DNA from: Ignavibacteriota bacterium
GTDB lineage: Bacteria > Bacteroidota > Ignavibacteria > Tepidaquicellales > Tepidaquicellaceae
Length of the DNA: 62,495 nt
Assembly: GCA_026390735.1 (NCBI GenBank)
Contig: JAPLFJ010000030.1
Span: 1-62,495 of the forward strand
Direction of reading: 5' to 3'
Shown: positions 9,614-17,560 of the stretch, piece after piece
How positions within the stretch are numbered: position 1 is the first letter of the stretch
Layout: each line of letters starts with the position of its first letter
Program-made: the position numbers and the translations under genes
Notes under the pieces: generated by a model
The model's database searches: none
Seen by the model: only the letters and a program-made list of their open reading frames with translations
What the model was told of the DNA's origin: nothing

Positions 9614-12289
9614 ATGAAAAGATTGATTCTGACATTTGTACTTTTGTCACTCGTTATTCCGCAGGTTTATTCACAACAAAACAAAGGCGATAACCCTGAC
9701 CAGAGATTATTCAAGAACCCTGTGTCAGCTCCATTTATTTCAGAATGGGATAAAGTACCCTCTGAAACAAGGAATATGAATTCGTTTAAAAGGTTTGAAT
9801 GGTTCTACAGGTCGAGACTTGATGCAAGAGGCGACTTTCCGAAAGAATTTATTGAACAGCAGAAACAGATTGAGATGCGTAAGGTAAAAAACATGGATAA
9901 AAACAATGTCTGGACAAACATCGGACCTCTTGGTGTTGATATGACAGGTAGTAATCCTTCTCATTGGGGCGTCAACAGCGGAAGAATCAGAGGACTCGCT
10001 ATTCACCCCACAAACCCTGATATTGTATACATTGGTGCCGCTGCAGGTGGAATCTGGAAAACCACAAACGGCGGCGTTAGCTGGGTTGATAAAAGCGGGC
10101 AGTTTAACCTTATAACATTCGGAGCTATTGCAATCGACCCTGTAAACACAAACATCATTTATGCAGGAACAGGTGAAACAAAATTTAATTTTAATATGAC
10201 TACTTTTGAAGGTGACGGTCTCTATAAATCTATAAATGGTGGAGACAACTGGACTAAGATTACAGATGGCTTCGGCTCAAAAACTCAATTCTCTGATATT
10301 GTTGTTTCCCCTGCAAATTCGAACATTGTACTTGCTTCTATTGGAATGGGAAACTTCTTCAACCAGAATCCTGATAATGTGGGTTTGTGGAGAAGTACTA
10401 ACGCAGGAATTAACTGGACGAGAGTAAGTGAGTATTCAGGGGCTTTTAACGTTGCTTTTCATCCTACGAACGGGAATATTGCTTATGCATCTTTCGGAAA
10501 CAATACTGAATTAGGTTTCGTGATATCTACAAATGCTGGAGTCAACTGGGATACAAGCAATACCGGTCTGCCGGATAAATTTTTCAGGGCAAGATTTCAT
10601 TTCGATATATCCAGAAATAATCCATCAGTTATTTACGGTATTATCTACAGTGTTTATGCTGATACTAATGGTATGAACACAATGGCATACAAGTCTACAA
10701 ATAGCGGGGCAAGCTGGTTTCAGATTTCTGCAGGTGAAAATATTGCAGGGTCATTCTACGGTGGTATTGATGACCAGGGTTCATATGACCTGTGCGTAGC
10801 AGCTCATCCACTTAACCCTCTGAATGCTTTCTTCGGCAACGTTGAATTAAGCAAAACAATCAACGGCTCAGCAATAACTTTTTCAAGAAATCCGGCTGGA
10901 CCTAACAGCGGATCAGGTGCATGGGACTGCTGGGCGCATGTTGATATTCATATTATCAAATATGCTCCTTCTAACCCAAACATTATGTATGTAGGATGTG
11001 ACGGCGGTGTTTATAAATCCACAAACGGTGGTACCAGTTTCTTCCACGTCAACAACGGAATTAACACAATACAGTTTTACAGTCTTGCTTCGCATCCGAC
11101 AAACCCAAATGTACTGTACGGAGGCGCACAGGATAACGGAAACTTCAGAACTGTAAATAAAGGTGCTACAAACTGGCTGTTCTCAACAACAGGAGATGGT
11201 ATGGAATGTTTTGTCGATTATTCTAATGCGGACAGGGTTTTTATCAGCACGCAAAAAGGTGGTTTACATAGAAGTACTAACGCTGGTGTGAACTGGAGCG
11301 TCCTTTTAAAGTCTTCTCCCAATACTGCTTGGGTTGCGCCTTTCTGGCAGCATCCCTCACAACCAAATAAAATCTTTGCTGCACTGAGCAGAAGAATAGC
11401 CAGGTCAACTAATTCAGGAGACAACTGGGTTTTTGTTTCACCAAGCTTAGGTACTTTAATCAATATTACTTCTGTAGCGCAATCCCCGGTTAATACAGAC
11501 AATATGATTGCGGTTTTAAGTCCTTACACAATAAATCCGGAAGTATTTGTTTCTACTAACGAAGGTGTGAACTTTTCTGATATTTCTGCAAATATTACAG
11601 GGTCGGGATTAACAAGTAAATTTATTCAAAGAGTCGTTGCAGACCCTTTTAATGGGAACACTTTTTATGCCGCAAGAACATCTTTTGATTCCTCGGGTCA
11701 GGTTATTAAAACTACTAACCTCGGAGCAGACTGGATTGATATAAGCTCTGGCCTTCCGCCCGTCTCGGCAAATACTGTTTTCGCTGACCCGGTTAACGCA
11801 GGGCAACTTTATGCCGGAACTGATTTCGGTGTGTACCGTTCGTTAAACGGCGGAACTAACTGGGTAAGGCTTGGGATGAACATTCCTTATGTCCCTGTTC
11901 TTAGTTTCAGTTATTTCAGCAATACTACTTCAAGGTATCTCAGGGCAGGAACTCACGGCAGAGGTGCTTACGAACTCGACATCAGCGGCTCTGTCGGTAT
12001 TCAGGGAAACAACGAAGAGGTCCCGGCTGTGTATTCTCTCTCGCAGAATTTCCCGAACCCGTTCAACCCTGTTACAAAAATTAATTACAATTTGTCAAAA
12101 AAAGGATTCGTATCTCTGAAAGTTTATGACATACTTGGAAAAGAAGTCGCAACTCTTGTTAATGAATCAATGAGTGCAGGGAAATATTCAGTCAGTTTCG
12201 ATGCATCAAACTTTTCAAGCGGAGTATATTTTTATAAACTTGAAATAAACGGTTTCAGCGATATTAGAAAAATGTTATTGGTTAAGTGA
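9614..12289 (+). CDS. Secreted Asp-box propeller with T9SS domain (tandem paralogue B)
   Basis: 891 aa, a close tandem copy of the gene at 6765-9437. It has the same signal peptide (MKRLILTFVLLSLVIPQVYSQQ), the same DKVPSETRNMNSFKRFEWFY linker, the same order of Asp-box turns (KTTNGGVSWVDK, KSINGGDNWTKI, RSTNAGINWTRV, KSTNSGASWFQI, RSTNSGDNWVFV, RSLNGGTNWVRL) and the same sorting domain (SLSQNFPNPFNPVTK, ending KMLLVK). Differences are scattered through the propeller, as expected for diverging duplicates. The segment after the stop (CAATTAGTCTAAAAGGTGTTATG) also resembles the one after paralogue A, so flanking DNA was duplicated too. Function is as for paralogue A and unknown in detail. Confidence 0.87.
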   Translation: MKRLILTFVLLSLVIPQVYSQQNKGDNPDQRLFKNPVSAPFISEWDKVPSETRNMNSFKRFEWFYRSRLDARGDFPKEFIEQQKQIEMRKVKNMDKNNVWTNIGPLGVDMTGSNPSHWGVNSGRIRGLAIHPTNPDIVYIGAAAGGIWKTTNGGVSWVDKSGQFNLITFGAIAIDPVNTNIIYAGTGETKFNFNMTTFEGDGLYKSINGGDNWTKITDGFGSKTQFSDIVVSPANSNIVLASIGMGNFFNQNPDNVGLWRSTNAGINWTRVSEYSGAFNVAFHPTNGNIAYASFGNNTELGFVISTNAGVNWDTSNTGLPDKFFRARFHFDISRNNPSVIYGIIYSVYADTNGMNTMAYKSTNSGASWFQISAGENIAGSFYGGIDDQGSYDLCVAAHPLNPLNAFFGNVELSKTINGSAITFSRNPAGPNSGSGAWDCWAHVDIHIIKYAPSNPNIMYVGCDGGVYKSTNGGTSFFHVNNGINTIQFYSLASHPTNPNVLYGGAQDNGNFRTVNKGATNWLFSTTGDGMECFVDYSNADRVFISTQKGGLHRSTNAGVNWSVLLKSSPNTAWVAPFWQHPSQPNKIFAALSRRIARSTNSGDNWVFVSPSLGTLINITSVAQSPVNTDNMIAVLSPYTINPEVFVSTNEGVNFSDISANITGSGLTSKFIQRVVADPFNGNTFYAARTSFDSSGQVIKTTNLGADWIDISSGLPPVSANTVFADPVNAGQLYAGTDFGVYRSLNGGTNWVRLGMNIPYVPVLSFSYFSNTTSRYLRAGTHGRGAYELDISGSVGIQGNNEEVPAVYSLSQNFPNPFNPVTKINYNLSKKGFVSLKVYDILGKEVATLVNESMSAGKYSVSFDASNFSSGVYFYKLEINGFSDIRKMLLVK

Positions 12290-12396
12290 CAATTAGTCTA
12301 AAAGGTGTTATGAAAAAATATCAGATATACGTATATCAGTAGAGAAGAATCTCGTAGGGATTTCAAATCTGTCAATATACGTATATCCGTGTATAA

Positions 12397-12444
12397 GAAT
12401 CTCGTATTCGAAGATCCGCCGCGGAGGAAGATTCCATATCTGTA
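12397..12444. repeat. 48-bp direct repeat, unit 1
   Basis: Contains CTCGTATTCGAAGATCCGCC followed by GCGGAGGAAGAT. It matches unit 2 at 12468-12515 with a few substitutions. Its core (ATCCGCCGCGG) is related to the TCCGCC stems of the intergenic palindromic elements. Confidence 0.8.
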
Positions 12445-12467
12445 TAAAAATGTGTCTCCGAAAATAA

Positions 12468-12515
12468 AAATCTCGTATTCGAAGATCCGCCGCAGAGGAA
12501 GATTTCATACCTGTA
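12468..12515. repeat. 48-bp direct repeat, unit 2
   Basis: Second copy of the 12397-12444 unit (CTCGTATTCGAAGATCCGCC then GCAGAGGAAGAT), 71 bp downstream of the first. Two copies with no constant spacer length series, so not a CRISPR. Confidence 0.8.
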
Positions 12516-12642
12516 AAATCTTTTTTTATTCATAGATAGAGTATTTTTTTAAATATTTATTTTATATATTCAAAATAATATTTGAAATCAATTCTGTTTG
12601 GGGCAAATTGCTTTTAAGTAAGAGAAAAACAAAAGGGGAACT

Positions 12643-14145
12643 ATGAAAAAACTATTCTACACTTTAGCATTTGTACTGTTTGTACAATGCACATTGACTA
12701 TTGAAAATTGTATGAGCCAATGGCAGCCAGATGTACGGCTGACGAATAATGCCGCAATTTCTTTAACAAACCAATATACTAACGGTCGGAACATTATTTC
12801 AAGCGGTGATACAGTGCACGTTGTATGGTCTGATACTCGTGACGGTGCAAGCCCTGAGATTTATTACAAACGCTCGATAGATGGCGGCATAAACTGGGGA
12901 GCAGATACACGTATTACAAATAATGTTTTTTATTCTTCAAATCCATCTGTAGCAGTATCAGGTTCGGTTGTACATATTGTATGGGATGATAATCGTGACG
13001 GGAACTATGAGATATATTATAACCGTTCGACAAACGGAGGTACAACCTGGGGAACAGACACACGTCTCACAAATGACCCTGCTACACAACAACTTCCTTG
13101 TGTTACATCTTTTGGTTTGGTTGTGATTGCAGCATGGAATGACAACAGAAATGCTCTTGGTACTGTGGGTTATTGTAAACGTTCATCAGACGGAGGCATA
13201 AGCTGGGGAGCAGATACTCGTCTGTCAGATTCAGGAGGTACCTGGTCCAGTGTATCATTATCAGGTTCGGTTGCGCACGCTTTATGGTTGTCCGCTTACG
13301 CCGGGCAACAGGAAATATATTATAAGCGCTCAACAGATGCAGGCATAACCTGGGGAACGCAAATGGCACTGACGAACGACACTAATCACAAAAATTCTCC
13401 TTCAATGTCAGTATCGGGTTCTAATATTCATGTTGCATTTTTGTATTCAGGATTCTCCTCACCGGGTCCATATGAGATATTCTACAATCATTCAACTAAT
13501 GGCGGAATAAGCTGGGGTGCAAATACACAGCTAACAACACATTACACTTCTGCATCAGCGCATTCAGTTATAGCTTCATCAGGTTCAAATGTTCACGTTG
13601 TATGGGACGACAACAGAAACAGTGCAACGAACTACGAAATATATTACAAAGGTTCTACAAACGGAGGAATTAACTGGGGAGCTGATACGCGCCTAACGTT
13701 CGACTCTTCTTTTTCAATGTATCCTTTTGTCTCAGCATCAGGTACGGCAGTTCATGTTCTATGGACGGACCTTCGTAACGGGAACTATGAGATATACTAC
13801 AAACGCAATCCGACAGGCAATCCTATAGGAATAACAAATATTAGTACAGGAATACCTTCGTCGTTTTCTCTAAATCAGAATTATCCTAATCCGTTCAACC
13901 CAAGTACAGTTATCCGTTTTGGAATCCCCTCCTTGGAGGGCTACTCGCAGAGGGGGGTGGGTATGGTCACTCTCAAAGTCTTTGACATCACTGGTCGCGA
14001 AATTCAAACCCTTGTAAATGAATCTCTCGCACCCGGTACTTATGAAACATCATTCGACGGTTCTAAATTAACAAGTGGAGTTTATTTTTACAAATTAATA
14101 ACTGAAGGATTCACCGAAACTAAAAAAATGTTGATGCTAAAATAA
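12643..14145 (+). CDS. Secreted sialidase-like repeat propeller with T9SS domain
   Basis: 500 aa. Signal peptide KKLFYTLAFVLFVQCTLTIENCMSQ, then six to seven repeats of about 55 residues. Each combines an Asp-box turn and strand (YYKRSIDGGINWGADTRIT) with a second half of the form PSVAVSGSVVHIVWDDNRDG. This is a six-bladed sialidase-superfamily fold, but the arginine triad and FRIP motif of true sialidases are not apparent, so enzymatic activity is doubtful. The sorting domain (SFSLNQNYPNPFNP ... TSGVYFYKL ... KKMLMLK) carries the palindromic insert in its first loop. The ATG follows AAAAGGGGAACT, an unusually clear ribosome binding site. It is the first of five close relatives. Confidence 0.87.
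   Translation: MKKLFYTLAFVLFVQCTLTIENCMSQWQPDVRLTNNAAISLTNQYTNGRNIISSGDTVHVVWSDTRDGASPEIYYKRSIDGGINWGADTRITNNVFYSSNPSVAVSGSVVHIVWDDNRDGNYEIYYNRSTNGGTTWGTDTRLTNDPATQQLPCVTSFGLVVIAAWNDNRNALGTVGYCKRSSDGGISWGADTRLSDSGGTWSSVSLSGSVAHALWLSAYAGQQEIYYKRSTDAGITWGTQMALTNDTNHKNSPSMSVSGSNIHVAFLYSGFSSPGPYEIFYNHSTNGGISWGANTQLTTHYTSASAHSVIASSGSNVHVVWDDNRNSATNYEIYYKGSTNGGINWGADTRLTFDSSFSMYPFVSASGTAVHVLWTDLRNGNYEIYYKRNPTGNPIGITNISTGIPSSFSLNQNYPNPFNPSTVIRFGIPSLEGYSQRGVGMVTLKVFDITGREIQTLVNESLAPGTYETSFDGSKLTSGVYFYKLITEGFTETKKMLMLK
13926..13941. repeat. Palindromic insert in sorting-domain coding sequence, copy 2
   Basis: CCCCTCCTTGGAGGGC, one base short of the perfect palindrome, followed by GCAGAGGGGGGTGGG. In frame, encoding PSLEGYSQRGVGM in the 12643-14145 protein. 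Confidence 0.85.
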
Positions 14146-14153
14146 TGAAATCA

Positions 14154-14200
14154 TTTTAGCAGAAATCCGCCGTCTTTATGGAGGATTGATGATAAATAGT
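14154..14200. repeat. Intergenic palindromic element, copy 3
   Basis: TTTTAGCAGAAATCCGCC, a short degenerate centre (GTCTTTATGG) and AGGATTGATGATAAATAG. Arms are shared with copies at 9514, 14207, 18799 and 22767; the stem is TCCGCC-like but decayed. Confidence 0.7.
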
Positions 14201-14206
14201 AAAATT

Positions 14207-14275
14207 ACTTAATCAGAAATCCGCCGTTTCGAAGACCCGCTGTGGCGGGTGGCGGACTAATGTTAAAATAGTATT
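14207..14275. repeat. Intergenic palindromic element, copy 4 (nested hairpins)
   Basis: Left arm ACTTAATCAGAAATCC. The outer stem is TCCGCC (14220-14225) with GGCGGA (14251-14256). Inside it lies a second hairpin ACCCGC-TGTG-GCGGGT (14235-14250). The right arm is ACTAATGTTAAAATAG. It looks like one palindrome carrying another. Confidence 0.75.
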
Positions 14276-14294
14276 CTAAAATGGTCCCAAATCT

Positions 14295-14350
14295 TTATCG
14301 CTTTAGGAGGCAGATAATTATTAAGCAAATGAAAAACAAAAGGGGAACAA
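14295..14350 (+). promoter_or_regulatory. Conserved leader with AGGAGG loop and SD, copy 1
   Basis: TTATCGCTTTAGGAGGCAGA then TAATTATTAA, followed by AAAACAAAAGGGGAACAA and the ATG of the next gene. TTATC and GATAA can pair and would display AGGAGG in the loop. The functional Shine-Dalgarno is probably the second one (AAGGGGAAC). The same 30-bp block recurs at 15974, 18921 and 20558. Confidence 0.65.
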
Positions 14351-15892
14351 ATGAAAAAACTAATCTACTTATTAGCATTGTTACTGTTCTTACAATGCAC
14401 ATTGACGATTGAAAATTGTATGAGCCAGTGGCAGCCTGAAGTACGGCTGACGAATAATGCCGCTGTTTCTTTGACCAATCTTTATACTAACGGTCGGAAC
14501 ATTGCCTCAAGCGGAGATACTGTGCACGTTGTATGGCACGACACCCGTGATGGTGCAAGTCCTGAAATATATTACAAACGTTCTTTAGATGGAGGCATAA
14601 CCTGGGGAGCAGATACCCGGATTACGAATAATATTTATTATTCATCAAATCCTTCAGTAGCAGTATCAGGTTCTAATGTATATATTGTCTGGGAAGACGA
14701 TCGTGACGGAATCTCGGGAGTCTATGAGATTTACTTCAATCACTCAACGAACGGCGGTACAACCTGGGGAACAGATACAAGACTCACGAATGACCCTACT
14801 ATGTCACAGTGGGCATGTGTATCAGCTTCAGGCTCGGTTGTTAATGTTGTATGGTCTGACAATCGTAATGGTGCTCAATATGAGGTTTACTACAAACGTT
14901 CATCAGACGGAGGAATAACCTGGGGACCAGATACTAGGTTTACGAGTGTTCAGGGAGGTTCCTGGTCGGCGTCAGTATCATCATCAGGTTCGGTTGTGCA
15001 CGTTTCATGGCTGGACGGCCGCAATGGGCATAATGATATGTACTACAAACGCTCAACAGATTCAGGTATTAACTGGGGAGCCGATATACAACTGACTAAT
15101 GACACTATTCTAAGGTATAATCCTTCTATGTCAGTATCCGGTTTAAATGTGCATGTATTATTCCTGGATTCACGTGACCATGACCCGGGTCCATACGAGA
15201 TATACTACAAACATTCAGCAGACGGGGGTATAACCTGGGGAGCAGATACACGGTTAACTACGCATTACAAATCTTCAGCATTACATTCAGCTATAGCCTC
15301 ATCTGGCTCTAATGTTCACGTTGTATGGGACGATCAAAGAAACAGCGCGACGAACTACGAAATTTATTACAGAGGCTCTACAAACGGAGGAACAACCTGG
15401 GGAACAGAAACACGCCTGACCTTCGACTCTTCTTATTCAATGTATCCTTTTATCTCAGCATCAGGTACTACAGTGCATTGCATCTGGTCGGACTTTCGCA
15501 ACGGAAACTGGGAGATATACTATAAACGCAACCCGACAGGGAATCCTATCGGGATAACTAATATCAGTACGGGAATACCTCCATCATTTTCATTAAGTCA
15601 GAATTATCCGAATCCGTTTAACCCAACAACAGTTATCCGTTTCACAATCCCCGTGCGTTCTTTGCATCCCGATGTATCGGGAGATGGGTACGCGCAGCGG
15701 GGGGTGGGTATGGTCACTCTCAAAGTCTTCGACATCGCAGGTCGCGAAGTACAAACTCTCGTAAATGAATCTCTCGCACCCGGAACTTATAAAACTTCAT
15801 TCGATGGAAGCAAACTTAATTCAGGTGTCTACTTTTATAAATTATCAACCGAAGGATTCACCAATGTCAAGAAGATGTTATTTGTAAAATAG
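14351..15892 (+). CDS. Secreted sialidase-like repeat propeller with T9SS domain
   Basis: 513 aa. Signal peptide KKLIYLLALLLFLQCTLTIENCMSQ, then the same blade repeats as the gene at 12643 (YYKRSLDGGITWGADTRIT, YFNHSTNGGTTWGTDTRLT, YYKRSSDGGITWGPDTRFT and others). The ordinary sorting signature follows (SLSQNYPNPFNPTT ... KKMLFVK). The insert in the first sorting-domain loop is longer than in all siblings: the left half is replaced by a different palindrome (residues IPVRSLHPDVSGDGYAQRGV), while the right half is unchanged. It is preceded by the conserved leader and a clear SD (AAAAGGGGAACAA). Activity is unknown; no sialidase active-site triad is seen. Confidence 0.87.
   Translation: MKKLIYLLALLLFLQCTLTIENCMSQWQPEVRLTNNAAVSLTNLYTNGRNIASSGDTVHVVWHDTRDGASPEIYYKRSLDGGITWGADTRITNNIYYSSNPSVAVSGSNVYIVWEDDRDGISGVYEIYFNHSTNGGTTWGTDTRLTNDPTMSQWACVSASGSVVNVVWSDNRNGAQYEVYYKRSSDGGITWGPDTRFTSVQGGSWSASVSSSGSVVHVSWLDGRNGHNDMYYKRSTDSGINWGADIQLTNDTILRYNPSMSVSGLNVHVLFLDSRDHDPGPYEIYYKHSADGGITWGADTRLTTHYKSSALHSAIASSGSNVHVVWDDQRNSATNYEIYYRGSTNGGTTWGTETRLTFDSSYSMYPFISASGTTVHCIWSDFRNGNWEIYYKRNPTGNPIGITNISTGIPPSFSLSQNYPNPFNPTTVIRFTIPVRSLHPDVSGDGYAQRGVGMVTLKVFDIAGREVQTLVNESLAPGTYKTSFDGSKLNSGVYFYKLSTEGFTNVKKMLFVK
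15667..15682. repeat. Variant palindrome in sorting-domain insert
   Basis: TCCCGATGTATCGGGA (7-bp arms around GT) takes the place of CCCCTCCTTGGAGGGG found at the same position in six paralogues. The flanking right half (GGGTACGCGCAGCGGGGGGT) is identical to theirs. The reading frame is kept. Its stem resembles the CGATA/TATCG stems of the intergenic copies at 9525 and 22783. Confidence 0.85.
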
Positions 15893-15909
15893 CAGTATAA
15901 AGTTTATGC

Positions 15910-15941
15910 AATACCGCAGTGCTAAAAATCATTGCGGTATT
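15910..15941 (+). terminator. Conserved hairpin after gene stop, copy 1
   Basis: AATACCGCAGTG and CATTGCGGTATT form a 12-bp stem with one G-T pair, 18 bp after the stop of the preceding gene. Only a short T tract follows, so termination may be weak. Repeated at 18857 and 20495. Confidence 0.7.
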
Positions 15942-15973
15942 CTTCAATAATAGGAAATATTAGATTTAAAAAG

Positions 15974-16029
15974 TTATCGCTTTAGGAGGCAGATAATTAT
16001 TAAACAAATGAAAAACAAAAGGAGAATAA
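15974..16029 (+). promoter_or_regulatory. Conserved leader with AGGAGG loop and SD, copy 2
   Basis: Same 30-bp block as at 14295, with AGGAGG at 15984-15989 in the loop of a TTATC/GATAA stem. It is followed by AAAACAAAAGGAGAATAA directly before the ATG at 16030, so two SD-like sequences lie about 30 bp apart. Confidence 0.65.
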
Positions 16030-17529
16030 ATGAAAAACATAATCTACACTTTAGCATTGGTACTGTTTGTACAATGCACATTGACAATTGAAAATTGTAT
16101 GAGTCAGTGGCAGCCCGATGTAAGGCTGACGAATAACACACAAACTTCATATACTACCTTCAATGCCAGATGTATAGCATCAAGCGGGGATACTTTGCAC
16201 GTTGTATGGCGTGACTATCGTGACGGGCAATCTGAGATATACTATAAACGCTCAATAGACGGAGGCACAAGCTGGGGAGCAGACACACGTTTAACGTTTG
16301 GATCTATTACTTTTAATTTCTACTATCCTTCTGTAACAGTATCAGGCTCAGTAGTGCACGTTATATGGGACGGTAATGCTGACTCGAGCAACACGAACTA
16401 TGAGATATACTACAAACGCTCGTTAGATGGCGGTGTAAACTGGAGCCCGGTTTCACAACTGACTACTGACGCTGCTCGTTCGGAGGGTCCTTCTATCATA
16501 GCATCAGGTTCAACTGTTCATGCTGTGTGGTCAGACAATCGTTTTGGGAACTATGAGATATACTATAAACGCTCAATAGACGGAGGCGCAGGCTGGGGTG
16601 CAGATACACGACTTTCTAATACCTCTGGATTTTCTGAGTCTCCTTCTGTATCAGTTTCCGGCTTACTTGTAAATGTAGTCTGGCAGGATGATAGCGACGG
16701 CAACTATGAGATATACTACAAGCGTTCTACAGACGGAGGTTTAAGCTGGGGAGCAGATACACGGCTGACTAATAACTCTTCTTCCTCATATATGCCTTCT
16801 GTATCAGTATTCGGCTCAAATGTAAATGTAGTCTGGCATGACAGTCGCGGTGTGGGATATTATAAGATTTACTACAAACGTTCAACAGATGCAGGCATAA
16901 GCTGGGGAACAGATACACAACTAAATGATACCTCTCATCATGACTCATTTTACGCTGGTGTCATTGCATCAGGCGCAGTGGTTCACGTTGTATGGTGTGA
17001 CCAACGTGACGGGAACTACGAAATCTACTACAAACGTTCAACAGATGTTGGAATAAGTTGGGGAGCGGACACACGTCTGACTAATAACTTTGCAGATTCT
17101 GAGTCTCCTTCTGTCGCAGTATCCGGCTCTGCTGTCCACGTTTTATGGTATGACAAACGTGATGGTAACTATGAGGTATATTACAAACGCAATCCGACTG
17201 GTAATTCCGTCGGTATAATAAATATTAATTCAGAAATCCCTGGAAAGTTTTCACTATCTCAAAACTATCCGAACCCTTTTAACCCGAGTACAGTTATTCG
17301 TTTTGGAATCCCCTCCTTGGAGGGGCACGCGAAGCGGGGGGTGGGTATGGTCACTCTCAAAGTCTATGACATCGCAGGTCGCGAAGTGCAAACACTCGTA
17401 AATGAAAATCTTCAACCCGGAACTTATGAAACCACATTCGATGGTTCTCACTTAACAAGCGGTGTATATTTTTATAAACTCGAAACTAATGGGATTGTCG
17501 AAACAAAGAAATTGATGTTATTAAAGTAA
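16030..17529 (+). CDS. Secreted sialidase-like repeat propeller with T9SS domain (duplicate block A)
   Basis: 499 aa. Signal peptide KNIIYTLALVLFVQCTLTIENCMSQ, seven blade repeats (YYKRSIDGGTSWGADTRLT, YYKRSLDGGVNWSPVSQLT, YYKRSTDGGLSWGADTRLT and others), then the sorting domain (SLSQNYPNPFNP ... TSGVYFYKL ... KKLMLLK) with the palindromic insert. It is near-identical to 18978-20477, and the similarity extends into the upstream hairpin and leader, so a block of about 1.6 kb was duplicated on both sides of the 409-aa gene. The strong SD (AAAAGGAGAATAA) fixes the start. Likely a surface-exposed binding or structural protein. Confidence 0.87.
   Translation: MKNIIYTLALVLFVQCTLTIENCMSQWQPDVRLTNNTQTSYTTFNARCIASSGDTLHVVWRDYRDGQSEIYYKRSIDGGTSWGADTRLTFGSITFNFYYPSVTVSGSVVHVIWDGNADSSNTNYEIYYKRSLDGGVNWSPVSQLTTDAARSEGPSIIASGSTVHAVWSDNRFGNYEIYYKRSIDGGAGWGADTRLSNTSGFSESPSVSVSGLLVNVVWQDDSDGNYEIYYKRSTDGGLSWGADTRLTNNSSSSYMPSVSVFGSNVNVVWHDSRGVGYYKIYYKRSTDAGISWGTDTQLNDTSHHDSFYAGVIASGAVVHVVWCDQRDGNYEIYYKRSTDVGISWGADTRLTNNFADSESPSVAVSGSAVHVLWYDKRDGNYEVYYKRNPTGNSVGIININSEIPGKFSLSQNYPNPFNPSTVIRFGIPSLEGHAKRGVGMVTLKVYDIAGREVQTLVNENLQPGTYETTFDGSHLTSGVYFYKLETNGIVETKKLMLLK
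17310..17325. repeat. Palindromic insert in sorting-domain coding sequence, copy 3
   Basis: CCCCTCCTTGGAGGGG followed by CACGCGAAGCGGGGGGTGGG, in frame in the 16030-17529 gene (PSLEGHAKRGVGM). Confidence 0.85.
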
Positions 17530-17560
17530 AGAAGGAAGAAATTAAATTTAAATAATTAAT

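Larger units (their letters stand above)
12290..12642. other. Gene-free 353-bp spacer rich in small repeats
   Basis: There is no credible ORF. The first part repeats the 3' flank of paralogue A, with the palindrome GATATACGTATATC at 12324-12337 and a shorter version at 12374-12385. Two 48-bp direct repeats follow (12397-12444 and 12468-12515). The last 120 bp are very AT-rich (T-runs at 12520-12560) and probably hold the promoter of the next gene. That gene has a strong Shine-Dalgarno-like AAAAGGGGAA just before its ATG. Confidence 0.7.

Noticed and set aside
12397-12515. Possible CRISPR from two 48-bp repeats
   Set aside because: Only two copies, no cas genes, and the repeat resembles local palindromic sequence.
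12675-12715. Lipoprotein signal at the VQC residues of the signal peptides
   Set aside because: The residues before Cys do not fit a lipobox, and these proteins carry T9SS domains.
16010-16030. Leader peptide starting at the ATG in ATGAAAAACAAAAGG
   Set aside because: Its frame runs on into the gene out of phase without a short stop, and the segment is explained as the ribosome binding site.
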